Of a DNA stretch of 36,020 nt, positions 16,135 through 24,005 are shown in pieces. The notes beneath the pieces are model-generated. The model searched no databases. It was not told the origin of the DNA and saw only the letters and a list, made by a program, of their open reading frames with translations. The DNA lies in the NCBI GenBank assembly GCA_035719045.1, contig DASTGO010000030.1, positions 1-36,020 of the forward strand, read 5' to 3'. Origin of the DNA: DASTGO01 sp035719045 (GTDB taxonomy: Bacteria > Actinomycetota > Actinomycetes > Actinomycetales > Kineosporiaceae). Position numbers and translations under genes: made by a program. Within the stretch, counting starts at the first letter, position 1. Each line of letters opens with the position of its first letter.

Positions 16135-16165
16135 GGCGCACCTCCTCGTCGCCTCGAAGGCTAGG

Positions 16166-16209
16166 CCCGGCCCGGGGACCCTGCGCGAGGCGATGGTCCC
16201 CGGGCCGGG
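16166..16209 (-). terminator. Hairpin terminator of the GH5 cellulase gene
   Basis: Perfect 15-base arms (16166-16180 and 16195-16209) enclose a 14-base loop. It lies 26 bases past the cellulase stop and has no U-tract. It might also stop plus-strand transcription. Confidence 0.75.
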
Positions 16210-16234
16210 CCGGGTGTCGTGGGCGGGCGAGGTG

Positions 16235-17836
16235 CTAGTTCGAGATCTTCGTCAGGTGGTCCTTGAACCCCTGGCCGAAGGTCTGGGTGGGCGTGCCGGT
16301 CCAGTCGGTGATCAGCACCGAGCCGCTGCTGCAGCCCCAGGGATCCCAGGTCCACGCCAGGTAGCCGATGTTCTTGGTGTCGGCCCAGGCCATCACCTTG
16401 TCGATGAAGTCGTGGGCGCAGCTGTTCTGGCCGATCTCGGTCAGGACCAGCGGCACCTCGGCGGCCACCTTGCCGTAGTAGGTGTCCCAGCAGGTGGTGT
16501 CGACGCAGCCGTTGAAGTTGTACACGTGGGCCACGGCGGCCAGGTTCTTCTGGGGGTCCTTGGGCATGTACGTCAGCCACTCCCGCAGGTTGTTCGACCA
16601 CTCCAGCCCGCCGAGCATGATGACGTTGGTGGCACCGGTGGCCCGGATCGCGTCCACCAGCGACTGCATCCCGGCGACCTGGTAGCTGATCCCCGTGCAG
16701 GTCCCGCCGTCCCGCCAGCAGGTCCAGGACTTCGTCGCGTCCCACTTGGCCGGGGCGTCGGGGTAGGGCTCGTTGAACGGCTCGAAGATCACCGCGTCGT
16801 TGCCCTTGAAGGCGTTCGCCACCCCGGTCCAGAACTTCGGGGCCAGCGCGGCGTCGGGCATCGGCTTCTGACAGGTGGCCTTGACGTCGGAGCAGCCGGC
16901 TCCGTCACCGCTGTACTGCCCGTTGTTCCAGTGCATCTCGACGATCGGCGTGATGCCCTTGCTGATCAGCAGGTTCACGAAGTCCTTCGTGGCCTTCTGA
17001 TACGCCTCCCCCCGCGAGGCGGCGTCGGCCGTGTCGGTGCCCAGCCAGCACTCCTCGTTGAGCGGGATGCGCACCGTCCGGACCTTCCAGGTGCGCATGG
17101 CGTCGACCGCGGCGGCATCCACGGGCCCGTCGAAGATCGCCTTCTGCTGCACGCAGCCGAACTCGCCGCCGGACCGGTTCACCCCGAGCAGCCGGTACGG
17201 CGCCCCCGACGCGGTCACCAGCTTGTTGCCGGACACCTTCAGCGCCGGGGCGGCCCCCGCCACCGGCTGGGTCGCCGTCGGGGCCGAGGTGGAGGGTTCG
17301 GGGGTGGTCGGGGCGGCGCTCGTGGTCGTGGCCGAGGTCGGCGGCGGGGTGGTGGGCGTGCTCGTGCTGGGAGCCGGGGCCGTGGTCTGGGTGGCGGTCG
17401 GGGTCGGGGTCGGGGTGGGCGCCGGCGCAGGCCCGTTGCAGGTCACCCCGTTCAGGGTGAAGTCCGAGGGCTTGGGGTTGCTGCCCTTCTGCAGGGCGAC
17501 GAACCCGATCCGGGCGGAGGCGTCCGTCTTCAGCGCACCGTTCCAGGACGCCGAGGTCACCGTCAGGCCGCTCCCGCTCTGGGCGAACTTCCCGTTCCAG
17601 CCCTGGATCAGCCGCTGCCCGGCGTTGGGGAAGGTGAAGCGCAGCGTCCAGTCCGTCACGGCGGGGCCGGAGTTGGTCACCACCACGTCGGCGAGGAAGC
17701 CGCCGGGCCATTCCGCCACGCTTCGGTAGGCGACCTGGCAGGCGGACCCGTCCTGCGATCCCGCCGCCCATGCCGCCCCCAGCGGGCCGATCACGGCCAA
17801 CGCGGCCGCCGCCGCCACTATCCTCTTGCGCGCCAT
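16235..17836 (-). CDS. Secreted CBM2-GH5 cellulase (endo-beta-1,4-glucanase)
   Basis: 533 residues. The signal peptide spans 1-25 (MARKR, hydrophobic Ala/Val core, WAAG). CBM2 occupies about 33-133, with C33 and C133 as the usual disulfide pair and surface Trp residues (W43, W63, W80, W99) suited to cellulose. A Pro/Thr/Ser linker follows (about 135-190), then the GH5 domain (about 198-533). Catalytic residues are visible: acid/base E356 in FNEPYPDAP and nucleophile E467 in LTEIGQNS, with VEMHWNN and WTWDPWG lining the cleft. The enzyme should hydrolyse cellulose outside the cell. The start is supported by GGGAG before the ATG. It has its own terminator. No 14-bp CelR-type palindrome is seen upstream. 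Confidence 0.95.
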   Translation of the reverse strand: MARKRIVAAAAALAVIGPLGAAWAAGSQDGSACQVAYRSVAEWPGGFLADVVVTNSGPAVTDWTLRFTFPNAGQRLIQGWNGKFAQSGSGLTVTSASWNGALKTDASARIGFVALQKGSNPKPSDFTLNGVTCNGPAPAPTPTPTPTATQTTAPAPSTSTPTTPPPTSATTTSAAPTTPEPSTSAPTATQPVAGAAPALKVSGNKLVTASGAPYRLLGVNRSGGEFGCVQQKAIFDGPVDAAAVDAMRTWKVRTVRIPLNEECWLGTDTADAASRGEAYQKATKDFVNLLISKGITPIVEMHWNNGQYSGDGAGCSDVKATCQKPMPDAALAPKFWTGVANAFKGNDAVIFEPFNEPYPDAPAKWDATKSWTCWRDGGTCTGISYQVAGMQSLVDAIRATGATNVIMLGGLEWSNNLREWLTYMPKDPQKNLAAVAHVYNFNGCVDTTCWDTYYGKVAAEVPLVLTEIGQNSCAHDFIDKVMAWADTKNIGYLAWTWDPWGCSSGSVLITDWTGTPTQTFGQGFKDHLTKISN

Positions 17837-17977
17837 TCCCGGCTCCCGCCAACTGTGCCTGCCTCGGACACCACCTAGTTGTCCCAGGGCCGCCAGAGGT
17901 TGCCCGAAGTCCGGAATCCGGCCGACGGCGGCCGGCCCGCTGCCGGGCAGCCTGCGCAGGCCGGCCCGGGGCGCGGG

Positions 17978-18748
17978 TCAGTGGCGGTGGGCGAGCACGT
18001 CCCGGACGAGGTGCCCCTTGGCCAGTCCCTGCTCCTCGAACCGGGTCCGCGGGCGCCAGGACGGCCGGGGAGCGAAGCCGCCGCACCCGTTGTGCAGCCG
18101 GGGGTCGGCCTCGACGACGGCGAGCATCTGCTCCGCGTAGGGCTCCCAGTCGGTGGCGCAGTGCAGGCGACCGCCCGGGTCGTCGGCGCCGAGGGTCCCG
18201 GCCGGCCGCAGCCGGGAGGCGACCAGGGCGACGAACGGCGCTGCCACCAGCCGGCGCTTGTGGTGGCGAGCCTTCGGCCACGGATCCGGGAAGTAGACCC
18301 GGACCTCGTCCAGGACGCCGGGGCCGAGCCGATCGCGCAGGACGGGCACGGCGTCACCGACGACGACCCGGACGTTCGTCAGGCCGGCCAGGTCGAGGTC
18401 GCGCAGCAGCGCCCCGGCCCCGGCCCGGTGGACGTCGATGGCCAGCACGTCCCGCCCGGGGTCGGCGGCCGCCATGGCCAGGGTCGCCTCACCGTGCCCG
18501 AACCCGATCTCGACCACCAGCGGCGCTACCCGCCCGAACAGGGCGAACGGGTCGAGGGGGGCGTCCCCGGGGTCGACGCCGTACCGCGGCCACAGGTCCT
18601 CGAGGGCGGCCGCCTGCCCGGGCCGGATCCGCCCCCGGCGCTTGAACGTGCGCACCGGCCCGCGCTCGTCGGGGCCGGCCGGGAGGGTCAGGGAGGTGGC
18701 GGACACCCCGACAGTGTCGCGGACCGTGCCGGCCGCCCTCCGGGACAC
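17978..18748 (-). CDS. trmB: tRNA (guanine-N7-)-methyltransferase
   Basis: 256 residues from GTG 18748, or 242 from an in-frame GTG at 18706 that begins closer to the conserved start; the ribosome sites do not decide. The AdoMet-binding motif is VVEIGFGHGEATLAMA, followed by DVLAIDVHRAGAGALL and NVRVVVGDAVPVL. The TrmB signature VRVYFPDPWPKARHHKRRLV is intact. It makes m7G46 in tRNA in the cytosol. The N-terminal VRTFKRRGRIRPGQ and the C-terminal TRFEEQGLAKGHLVRDVL are typical. It is single-copy housekeeping in most bacteria and diverges from the acyltransferase gene. Confidence 0.95.
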   Translation of the reverse strand: MSRRAAGTVRDTVGVSATSLTLPAGPDERGPVRTFKRRGRIRPGQAAALEDLWPRYGVDPGDAPLDPFALFGRVAPLVVEIGFGHGEATLAMAAADPGRDVLAIDVHRAGAGALLRDLDLAGLTNVRVVVGDAVPVLRDRLGPGVLDEVRVYFPDPWPKARHHKRRLVAAPFVALVASRLRPAGTLGADDPGGRLHCATDWEPYAEQMLAVVEADPRLHNGCGGFAPRPSWRPRTRFEEQGLAKGHLVRDVLAHRH

Positions 18749-18816
18749 CCCCGCCGGGCGGCCGGACTGCCCGCTGTGGCATTTCCCTCGATCTGCTGAG
18801 GAAGGGGGACAGGGAT

Positions 18817-19593
18817 GTGACCAACTCGTTAGTCTGCGACCGCGATCGGGCGCCTGCGCACCTGCGGCGCGGGGTCGCCATCCCGCCGTCCCAGCAGATT
18901 CCGAGGCGAGTCATGCCGCTGAGCCGCCGCTCCTTCATGAGCCGCCCGGTGGCCCTGGGCAGGTCGGGGAAGCCGAAGCCCCTCGGCGCCGCCCTGCGGA
19001 TCCTGATGCTGATGTTGCGCAACGACTTCACCAGCGCCGTCCACTACCTGTACTTCGTGAAGTTCGCGGGATCCCGGCTGGTGCCCCGCCCGCTCCGTCT
19101 GGTCCTGTACCGGATCGCCGGGATGCGCGTGCAGCTGGTCAGCGTCCAGCCGGGGCTCTTCTTCGGCGGACGGCCCTCGAACCTGACCATCGGTCAGGGG
19201 ACCGACATCAACATCGACTGCTTCATCGACTGCCTGGGCAAGGTGACCCTCGGGAAGAACGTCATGCTCGCGATGGGCGTGATGATCGTGACCAGTGATC
19301 ACGAAGCCGGGCCGGACGGCCGTCCGCAGGGTGAGGTGGGCCGCGACGTCGTCATCGGGGACGGGGCCTGGCTGGGGGCCCGCTGCGTGATCCTTCCCGG
19401 GGTGACGGTCGGGGAGGGCACCGTCGTCTCCGCCGGAGCGGTGGTGACCCGGGACTGCCGTCCGCATGCGATCTACGCCGGCGTCCCCGCCCGTTTCATC
19501 GGCAACGTCACGCCCAAGACCGTCCAGCTTCCGACCGAGCAGGCTCCGACCGAGCAGGCTCCGGCCGGGCAGGCTCCGGCCGGGCAGGCCTGA
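18817..19593 (+). CDS. Left-handed beta-helix (hexapeptide) acyltransferase
   Basis: 258 residues from GTG 18817, preceded by a purine-rich GGAAGGGGGACAGGG. A basic N-terminal part (about 1-75) is followed by hexapeptide repeats: LTIGQGTDINIDCFIDCLGKVTLGKNVMLAMGVMIVTSDHE, VVIGDGAWLGARCVILPGVTVGEGTVVSAGAVVTRD, ending in YAGVPARFIG. This is the maltose/galactoside O-acetyltransferase-like fold, with the catalytic His probably in SDHE. Substrates are usually sugars of cell-surface polymers. The protein ends in an unusual PTEQA/PAGQA repeat encoded by four 15-bp units. The neighbours (TrmB, YccF) give no pathway clue. Confidence 0.85.
   Translation: MTNSLVCDRDRAPAHLRRGVAIPPSQQIPRRVMPLSRRSFMSRPVALGRSGKPKPLGAALRILMLMLRNDFTSAVHYLYFVKFAGSRLVPRPLRLVLYRIAGMRVQLVSVQPGLFFGGRPSNLTIGQGTDINIDCFIDCLGKVTLGKNVMLAMGVMIVTSDHEAGPDGRPQGEVGRDVVIGDGAWLGARCVILPGVTVGEGTVVSAGAVVTRDCRPHAIYAGVPARFIGNVTPKTVQLPTEQAPTEQAPAGQAPAGQA
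19529..19588 (+). repeat. Four 15-bp tandem repeats at the acyltransferase 3' end
   Basis: Units start at 19529, 19544, 19559 and 19574. Each encodes a five-residue step (PTEQA twice, PAGQA twice). The length, divisible by three, keeps the frame, so copy number could vary without breaking the protein. Confidence 0.85.
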
Positions 19594-19641
19594 CGGCAGC
19601 GGGACGCCCGGCGGCAGCGGGCGGCGCGGCCGGCCGGTCGC

Positions 19642-20043
19642 TCACCAGACCGAGGTGGCCCGCGGGTCGCGCCGGTCGACGATCTCCTTGCCGAGCGGGG
19701 CGAGTGCGACCACCGCGAGCTTGAGATTGGCCCAGGCCAGGGGGATTCCGATGATCGTGGCGGCCAGCGCGATCGAGGTCGCGACGTGGCCGACGGCGAT
19801 CCAGATACCGGCCAGGACGAACCACAGCACATTGCCGATCGCCGAGCCCGTGCCGGCCGACGGCTTGCGCACCACGGTCCGGCCGAACGGCCACAGCACG
19901 AAACCGGCCAGCCGGAAGGCCGCGATGCTGAACGGGATCGTCACGATCGGGATGAGCATCACCACGCCCGCCACGGTGTAGCACAGGGCCAGCCAGAACC
20001 CGGACAGCACCAGCCAGATCACGTTGAGCACCAGGCGCACCAT
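19642..20043 (-). CDS. YccF-family inner membrane protein
   Basis: 133 residues from ATG 20041-20043, with GGAGAGG just upstream. It begins LVLNVIWLVLSGFWLALCYTVAGV and repeats the pattern in IGNVLWFVLAGIWIAVGHVATSIALAATIIGIPLAWANLKL. The N-x-x-W-x-x-x-x-G-x-W motif is seen twice, matching the two YccF domains. About four membrane helices are expected, and PFSIAAFRLAGFVLWPFGRTVV forms the conserved cytoplasmic link. Function is not established; YccF proteins are widespread in bacteria. It diverges from the lipoprotein operon, with two copies of GCCGGGGATCCCGGGC in between. Confidence 0.9.
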   Translation of the reverse strand: MVRLVLNVIWLVLSGFWLALCYTVAGVVMLIPIVTIPFSIAAFRLAGFVLWPFGRTVVRKPSAGTGSAIGNVLWFVLAGIWIAVGHVATSIALAATIIGIPLAWANLKLAVVALAPLGKEIVDRRDPRATSVW

Positions 20044-20187
20044 GCCTCTCCAACTCCCTGCGGTGCGGGCCGGGTTCCTGTGGGCCGGGGCGTGCCCGGG
20101 CCGGGGATCCCGGGCGGGAAGGGGATCGCCGCGCAGGCCGGGGATCCCGGGCAGGCCTGATGTCAGGTCGCGCGGTGCCGGTCCGGG

Positions 20188-21588
20188 GTGCAGCCTGATG
20201 CGGTGCGGAGCTGCACCGGTGTCTGCGCTGTGATCACCGGCCTGCTCGTGGCCGCGTGTTCGGGGTCCCCTGTGCCGGCCGGCCCGAGGACCTCGCTGGG
20301 ACCTGTCCGGGCGTCCGCCACCGGCTCCGTCGCCCGCCCGGCATCCGGTGGCGCCGAACCCTCGACCGCCGTTCCCTCGAGCGCCGGTGTGCCGAACCCC
20401 GGGATCATGAGCGTGGGCCCGTCGAACCCCGGGACTTCGGGCACCCCGGCGACGTCGCCCGCGGATGACGCGCTGCGGCTGGAGGCCTTGCTCGGCGAGC
20501 ATTCGGTGCTGGCGCTGGACATGATGCGGGCCCGGGTCCGCGGTGACGCCGATCTGGCCCAGGCCGCCGACGACGCGCTGGGCCGCAACACCTCCGCGCT
20601 CCGGGGAGTGCTGGAGCCGGTCGTCGGGGCGCAGGGCCAGGCGGTCTTCGCCTCCGCCTGGGACCGTCACATCCAGGACCTGTTCGGCTATGCGCAGGCG
20701 CTGTCCACCAGGAACCCGGCGCTGCGGGACCGGACCCAGGGCCAGCTGGTCCGGGACGAGGACGACCTGGCCGCTTTCGTGGTGTCCCGGTCCTCCGGGC
20801 GCCTCACCACGCAGGCCGCCCTGGACGCCGTGCGGCTCCACGTCGACCACCTGCTCGCGGGCGCGGACGCCTACGCGGCGGGCAACTACGCGGGGGCCGC
20901 CCAGCTGTACCGGACCTCCTTCGCGCACAGCTTCGACCTCGGCGCCGCCCTCGCCACGGGACTGTTCCCGCCCGAGGCGCTCAGCAGCCTGCAGACCCCG
21001 TCCCGGCAGTTGCAGGCGGCGCTCACCCGGCTGCTCGGCGAGCACGTTGCCCTGGCGGTGGCCCAGATGCGCGCGTCGCTGGGCGACCGGGCCGACTTCG
21101 CCGCGGTCGGCTCGGCGCTCAACGGCAACACCCTCGACCTCACCGGGGCCGTCGACAGCCTGTTCGGGAGTGCCGCGGCGCGGCAGTTCCAGGGGTTGTG
21201 GGCCGACCACGTCGACGCCCTGATGGCGTACACCAGGGCGGCCGCGGGCGGGGATCCCGCCGGCCAGGAGCAGGCCCGGGGACGGCTGCGGGCGTTCGAG
21301 TCCTCGTTCACGGCGTTCCTGGACACCGCGACCCAGGGTCGGCTCGGCCAGCCGGCGCTGGCCCAGGCGATGACCATGCACGACCGGATGCTCCTGGCCG
21401 TGATCGACGCCTACCGCGCGAAGGACTATGCGCACAGCCACGAACTCGCCGACCAGACCTACCAGGACGTGGCCGCGCTCTCCGGCCGGCTCGCCTCCGC
21501 GATCGGGGACACGATCGCCGCGCGCCTGCCGCACCGCGGTCCGCAGACCGGCGGCGGAGGCATGGCAGCTGTGGTCGGGAGCCGGTGA
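20188..21588 (+). CDS. Secreted lipoprotein with two repeated helical domains
   Basis: 466 residues from GTG 20188. The signal peptide ends in the lipobox LLVAAC, so Cys24 should be lipidated. A Ser/Pro/Gly-rich spacer follows (to about 92). Two homologous helical units come next (about 95-262 and 280-445). Each opens with LLGEH-x-x-LA-x-x-MRA, continues A-x-x-ALxxNTxxLxGxxxxxxG, then WxxHxxxxxxY and a closing H-x-x-LLAxxDAYxAxxYxxxxxL. The same unit occurs in exported Gram-positive proteins often labelled copper amine oxidase-like. Conserved His and Met suggest metal binding but this is inference. The sortase gene begins 5 bp after the stop, so the two are probably translated together. Confidence 0.75.
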   Translation: MQPDAVRSCTGVCAVITGLLVAACSGSPVPAGPRTSLGPVRASATGSVARPASGGAEPSTAVPSSAGVPNPGIMSVGPSNPGTSGTPATSPADDALRLEALLGEHSVLALDMMRARVRGDADLAQAADDALGRNTSALRGVLEPVVGAQGQAVFASAWDRHIQDLFGYAQALSTRNPALRDRTQGQLVRDEDDLAAFVVSRSSGRLTTQAALDAVRLHVDHLLAGADAYAAGNYAGAAQLYRTSFAHSFDLGAALATGLFPPEALSSLQTPSRQLQAALTRLLGEHVALAVAQMRASLGDRADFAAVGSALNGNTLDLTGAVDSLFGSAAARQFQGLWADHVDALMAYTRAAAGGDPAGQEQARGRLRAFESSFTAFLDTATQGRLGQPALAQAMTMHDRMLLAVIDAYRAKDYAHSHELADQTYQDVAALSGRLASAIGDTIAARLPHRGPQTGGGGMAAVVGSR

Positions 21589-21592
21589 GCGG

Positions 21593-22354
21593 GTGGACCG
21601 GTCCCGTCCGGAGACTGCCACCCGCACGGTCCGGGTGGTCGCCCGGGCCCTGTCGTTCGCGATCCTGCTGCTGGAGGTCTTGGTGATCGCCGGGTTCGCC
21701 GGATCTGCCGCCGGCGCGGGGCCCGGCATGGGCCGGACGGTGGCGGGCGGTTCTGCGGCGGATGGTTCTGCGGTGGATGGTCCGGTGGCAGGTGGTCCTG
21801 CGGGTCCGGCGGCGGGAGGGGTGGCCGGCGGGCACCGGTCCGCCGGATCGGGTGCCTCCGCCGGGCGGCCCGGCCGGGACCTACCCGTGTTCCGGTCGGT
21901 GCGCACCTTCCGGGAGATCGCCCCGCCGGTCCGGCTGCGGATCCCGTCGGTCGGTGTCGACGCCCCGGTCGAGCCGGTGGGGCTGGCTCCGGACGGGTCG
22001 ATCGCCGCCCCGGACGGCTGGCAGGTCGCCGGCTGGTACCGCGGGGGACCACGGCCGGGGCAGGGGGGCGGCGCCGTCGTGGTCGGGCACGTCGACTCGC
22101 GGTCCGGACCGGCGGTGTTCTTCCGGCTGGCGCTGGCCCGCCCCGGCGATCCGGTGTTCGTGGACCGGGCCGACGGGACCAGCGCCCGCTTCCGGGTGAC
22201 CGGCCGGCTTCAGGTGGCCAAGGACCGGTTCCCGGCCGACCTGTACTCCCCGACCCTGCAGCCGGCGCTGCTGCTGGTCACCTGCGGCGGGCCGTTCGAC
22301 GCCGCGACGGGCCACTACCGGGACAACGTCGTCGTCTCCGCGCTCCCGGGTTGA
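21593..22354 (+). CDS. Class F sortase
   Basis: 253 residues from GTG 21593, 4 bases after the lipoprotein stop. One N-terminal membrane helix (about 18-42) is followed by a Gly/Ala-rich spacer (43-95) and the sortase barrel. Catalytic triad residues are H166 (VVGHVDSR), C231 (LLVTCGG) and R243 (HYRDN), with the TLTC-like motif reading LLVTC. The short barrel and RIPSVGVDAPVEPVGL start are typical of class F enzymes of actinomycetes. Such sortases usually anchor or crosslink a few surface proteins, but no LPxTG-type substrate is visible in the window; the lipoprotein has no sorting signal. The stop overlaps the start region of the next gene. Confidence 0.9.
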   Translation: MDRSRPETATRTVRVVARALSFAILLLEVLVIAGFAGSAAGAGPGMGRTVAGGSAADGSAVDGPVAGGPAGPAAGGVAGGHRSAGSGASAGRPGRDLPVFRSVRTFREIAPPVRLRIPSVGVDAPVEPVGLAPDGSIAAPDGWQVAGWYRGGPRPGQGGGAVVVGHVDSRSGPAVFFRLALARPGDPVFVDRADGTSARFRVTGRLQVAKDRFPADLYSPTLQPALLLVTCGGPFDAATGHYRDNVVVSALPG

Positions 22355-22359
22355 TCGTG

Positions 22360-23442
22360 ATGCCGGCCCGGGCACTGCTCGCCCCTGTCCTGGCCGCGCT
22401 GACCCTGCTGCCGGTGGCCGTCACCGGGCCGCGGTCCTGGCCGGGTGGCGACACCCCCGGGCCCGCCGTCCGCCCGGACGTCCTCGCGATGTCCTCCGAT
22501 CCCGGCGGCGAGGTCACGGCCGTGGTCGCGCTGGACCCGGTGCCACCAGCCCCGGTGCCCGCGGCCGCGGTCTCGGTGACCGTCGGCGGCCGGCGGCAGG
22601 AGGTCCGGTGGCGCCCGGTGCTGTCCGGTCCGGCGATGATCGTCGTGGACGCCTCGGCGGCGGCCGGCCCCGCCCTGCGCGACGGGGGGAGCGCCGCGGC
22701 GGCCGGCTTCCTGCTCCAACTGCCGCCGGGCACCCCCAACGGGCTGATCGCCGACCGTAGCCCGCCGGACGTTCTGTCCCCGGTCGCCACCGGCGTCGCC
22801 GCCCCGTTGCGGGCCCTGGCGACGGTGACTCCCGGCGGTGACCGGGACACCGCGGCGGCACTGACGCTGGCCCTGCGCCGGGCAGGATCCTCCGCACCCC
22901 CGCTGATCACCTTGTTCACCACGGCCCCGGACGCCGGCCGGACCCCCGCCGGGTCGCTGGTGGGCAGCCTGCGCCGGGCGCATGCCGTGCTGGCGGTCGT
23001 CGTGATCGCACCGGATGCGCGGTTCTGGACCGGTGTGGCGGGCGCGACCGGCGGGCCCGCCGTCCGTACCGATCCCGGACGGGCCCTCACCGCCGCCGAC
23101 CAGGTCGCGGACACCCTGCGCGGCCGCTACCTGCTGAGCTTCCGCCCGCCGGCGACGGCCTCGACGGCCCGGCTCGCGGTGACGTCCGGCGCGACGACCA
23201 CCACCGCCTCCCTGCCGCTGCCGCGGACCGGGCCTGCTGGTCCGGCCGCGACGGCGGCAGGCCACCGGTGGACCGGGCTGCCCTGGATGCTCGTCCTCGC
23301 CGCCGTGGTCGGCCTGCTGCTGCCCGCCGTCACCGGGACCGCCTGGGCCCGCCACCGCCGGGCCTGTTCCCGGGCGGACCGTCCCCGCCACCGCCGGGCC
23401 GGCTCCCCGGTGGACCGTCCCCGCCACCGCCGGGCCGTCTGA
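22360..23442 (+). CDS. vWA-like exported membrane protein
   Basis: 360 residues from ATG 22360; GTG 22357 and TTG 22351 are alternatives. A signal helix (about 1-23) is followed by an extracellular region with a vWA-like layout: MIVVDASAAAG as a reduced MIDAS (DxSxA), LITLFTTAPDAGRT, AVVVIAPDARF and GRYLLSFRP. A C-terminal membrane helix (about 307-330) and a very basic tail RHRRACSRADRPRHRRAG follow. The arrangement resembles exported vWA proteins of sortase or signalling loci. The missing second MIDAS Ser argues against metal-dependent adhesion. It is the third gene of the lipoprotein-sortase operon. Its last 113 bp overlap the Lrp gene on the opposite strand. Confidence 0.7.
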   Translation: MPARALLAPVLAALTLLPVAVTGPRSWPGGDTPGPAVRPDVLAMSSDPGGEVTAVVALDPVPPAPVPAAAVSVTVGGRRQEVRWRPVLSGPAMIVVDASAAAGPALRDGGSAAAAGFLLQLPPGTPNGLIADRSPPDVLSPVATGVAAPLRALATVTPGGDRDTAAALTLALRRAGSSAPPLITLFTTAPDAGRTPAGSLVGSLRRAHAVLAVVVIAPDARFWTGVAGATGGPAVRTDPGRALTAADQVADTLRGRYLLSFRPPATASTARLAVTSGATTTTASLPLPRTGPAGPAATAAGHRWTGLPWMLVLAAVVGLLLPAVTGTAWARHRRACSRADRPRHRRAGSPVDRPRHRRAV

Positions 23443-23935
23443 CCGCGACCCGCTCGGCGCGGTGCTCCCCCTGGGCGGCCTGCTCCAGCAGGGCCCGCAG
23501 GCGCAACGGCAGTTCCTCGCGCAGGGAGATGACCGTGCTGGTCCGGACCACGCCGGGGACGGCCAGGATCTCGCCGGTGATCCGGTGCAGGTCGGCGGTG
23601 TCCCGGGCGACGACCTTGAGCAGCAGATCCGCCTCCCCGGTCGTGGCGTGCACCTCGACCACCTCGGGGATGGCCGACAGTGTGGCGGTGACCCGGTGCC
23701 CGGTGGCCTGGCTCATCGCGATCGAGACGAAGGCGATCAGGCTGCGGCCGAGACCCGCGGGATCGACCCGGCGGCTGAACTCGCGGACCGCCCCGGAGGA
23801 CCGCAGCCGCTGCAGCCGGGCGTGCAGGGTGTTGCGGGCGATGCCCAGACGCCGGGCCAGGGCGAGGGCGGTGGCGTCCGGGTCGTCGTCGAGGGCGAGC
23901 AGGATCCGGGCATCGAGGGCGTCCATCATGGGCAT
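23330..23935 (-). CDS. Lrp/AsnC-family transcriptional regulator
   Basis: About 201 residues from ATG 23933-23935 (MPMMDALDARIL); 23959 and 23926 are alternative starts. The N-terminal helix-turn-helix reads ALDARILLALDDDPDATALALARRLGIARNTLHARLQRL. The C-terminal RAM effector domain spans FVSIAMSQATGHRVTATLSAIPEVVEVHATTGEADLLLKV and GVVRTSTVISL. These regulators bind amino acids and control amino-acid metabolism genes. The divergent neighbour is a PLP decarboxylase, a likely target, and a pair of repeats lies between them. After about residue 160 the protein carries an unusual Gly/Pro tail (RPGGGGDGPPG repeated) that is antisense to the C-terminus of the gene at 22360. Confidence 0.88.
   Translation of the reverse strand: MPMMDALDARILLALDDDPDATALALARRLGIARNTLHARLQRLRSSGAVREFSRRVDPAGLGRSLIAFVSIAMSQATGHRVTATLSAIPEVVEVHATTGEADLLLKVVARDTADLHRITGEILAVPGVVRTSTVISLREELPLRLRALLEQAAQGEHRAERVAVRRPGGGGDGPPGSRPGGGGDGPPGNRPGGGGPRRSR
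23350..23436. repeat. Three 36-bp tandem repeats in a convergent gene overlap
   Basis: The core CGCCACCGCCGGGCC recurs at 23350, 23386 and 23422, a period of exactly 36 bp. Read on plus it encodes RHRRA steps of the vWA-like protein; read on minus it encodes RPGGGGDGPPG steps of the Lrp protein. Both frames stay open because 36 is divisible by three. Confidence 0.9.
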
Positions 23936-23975
23936 TCTGCTCTGAGAGCCGGTGAACATGAGCCATCCTGCTCAG
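23933..23975. promoter_or_regulatory. Putative Lrp-type operator between regulator and decarboxylase
   Basis: Two related sites, CATTCTGCTCTGAG (23933-23946) and CATCCTGCTCAG (23964-23975), are direct repeats 31 bp apart, about three helical turns. They lie across the regulator's start and upstream of the decarboxylase. Lrp-family octamers commonly bind helically phased sites. Assignment is inferred from position. Confidence 0.45.
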
Positions 23976-24005
23976 CCAGAAGGCGGTGTGTTGCGCTTAT
24001 GGGCG

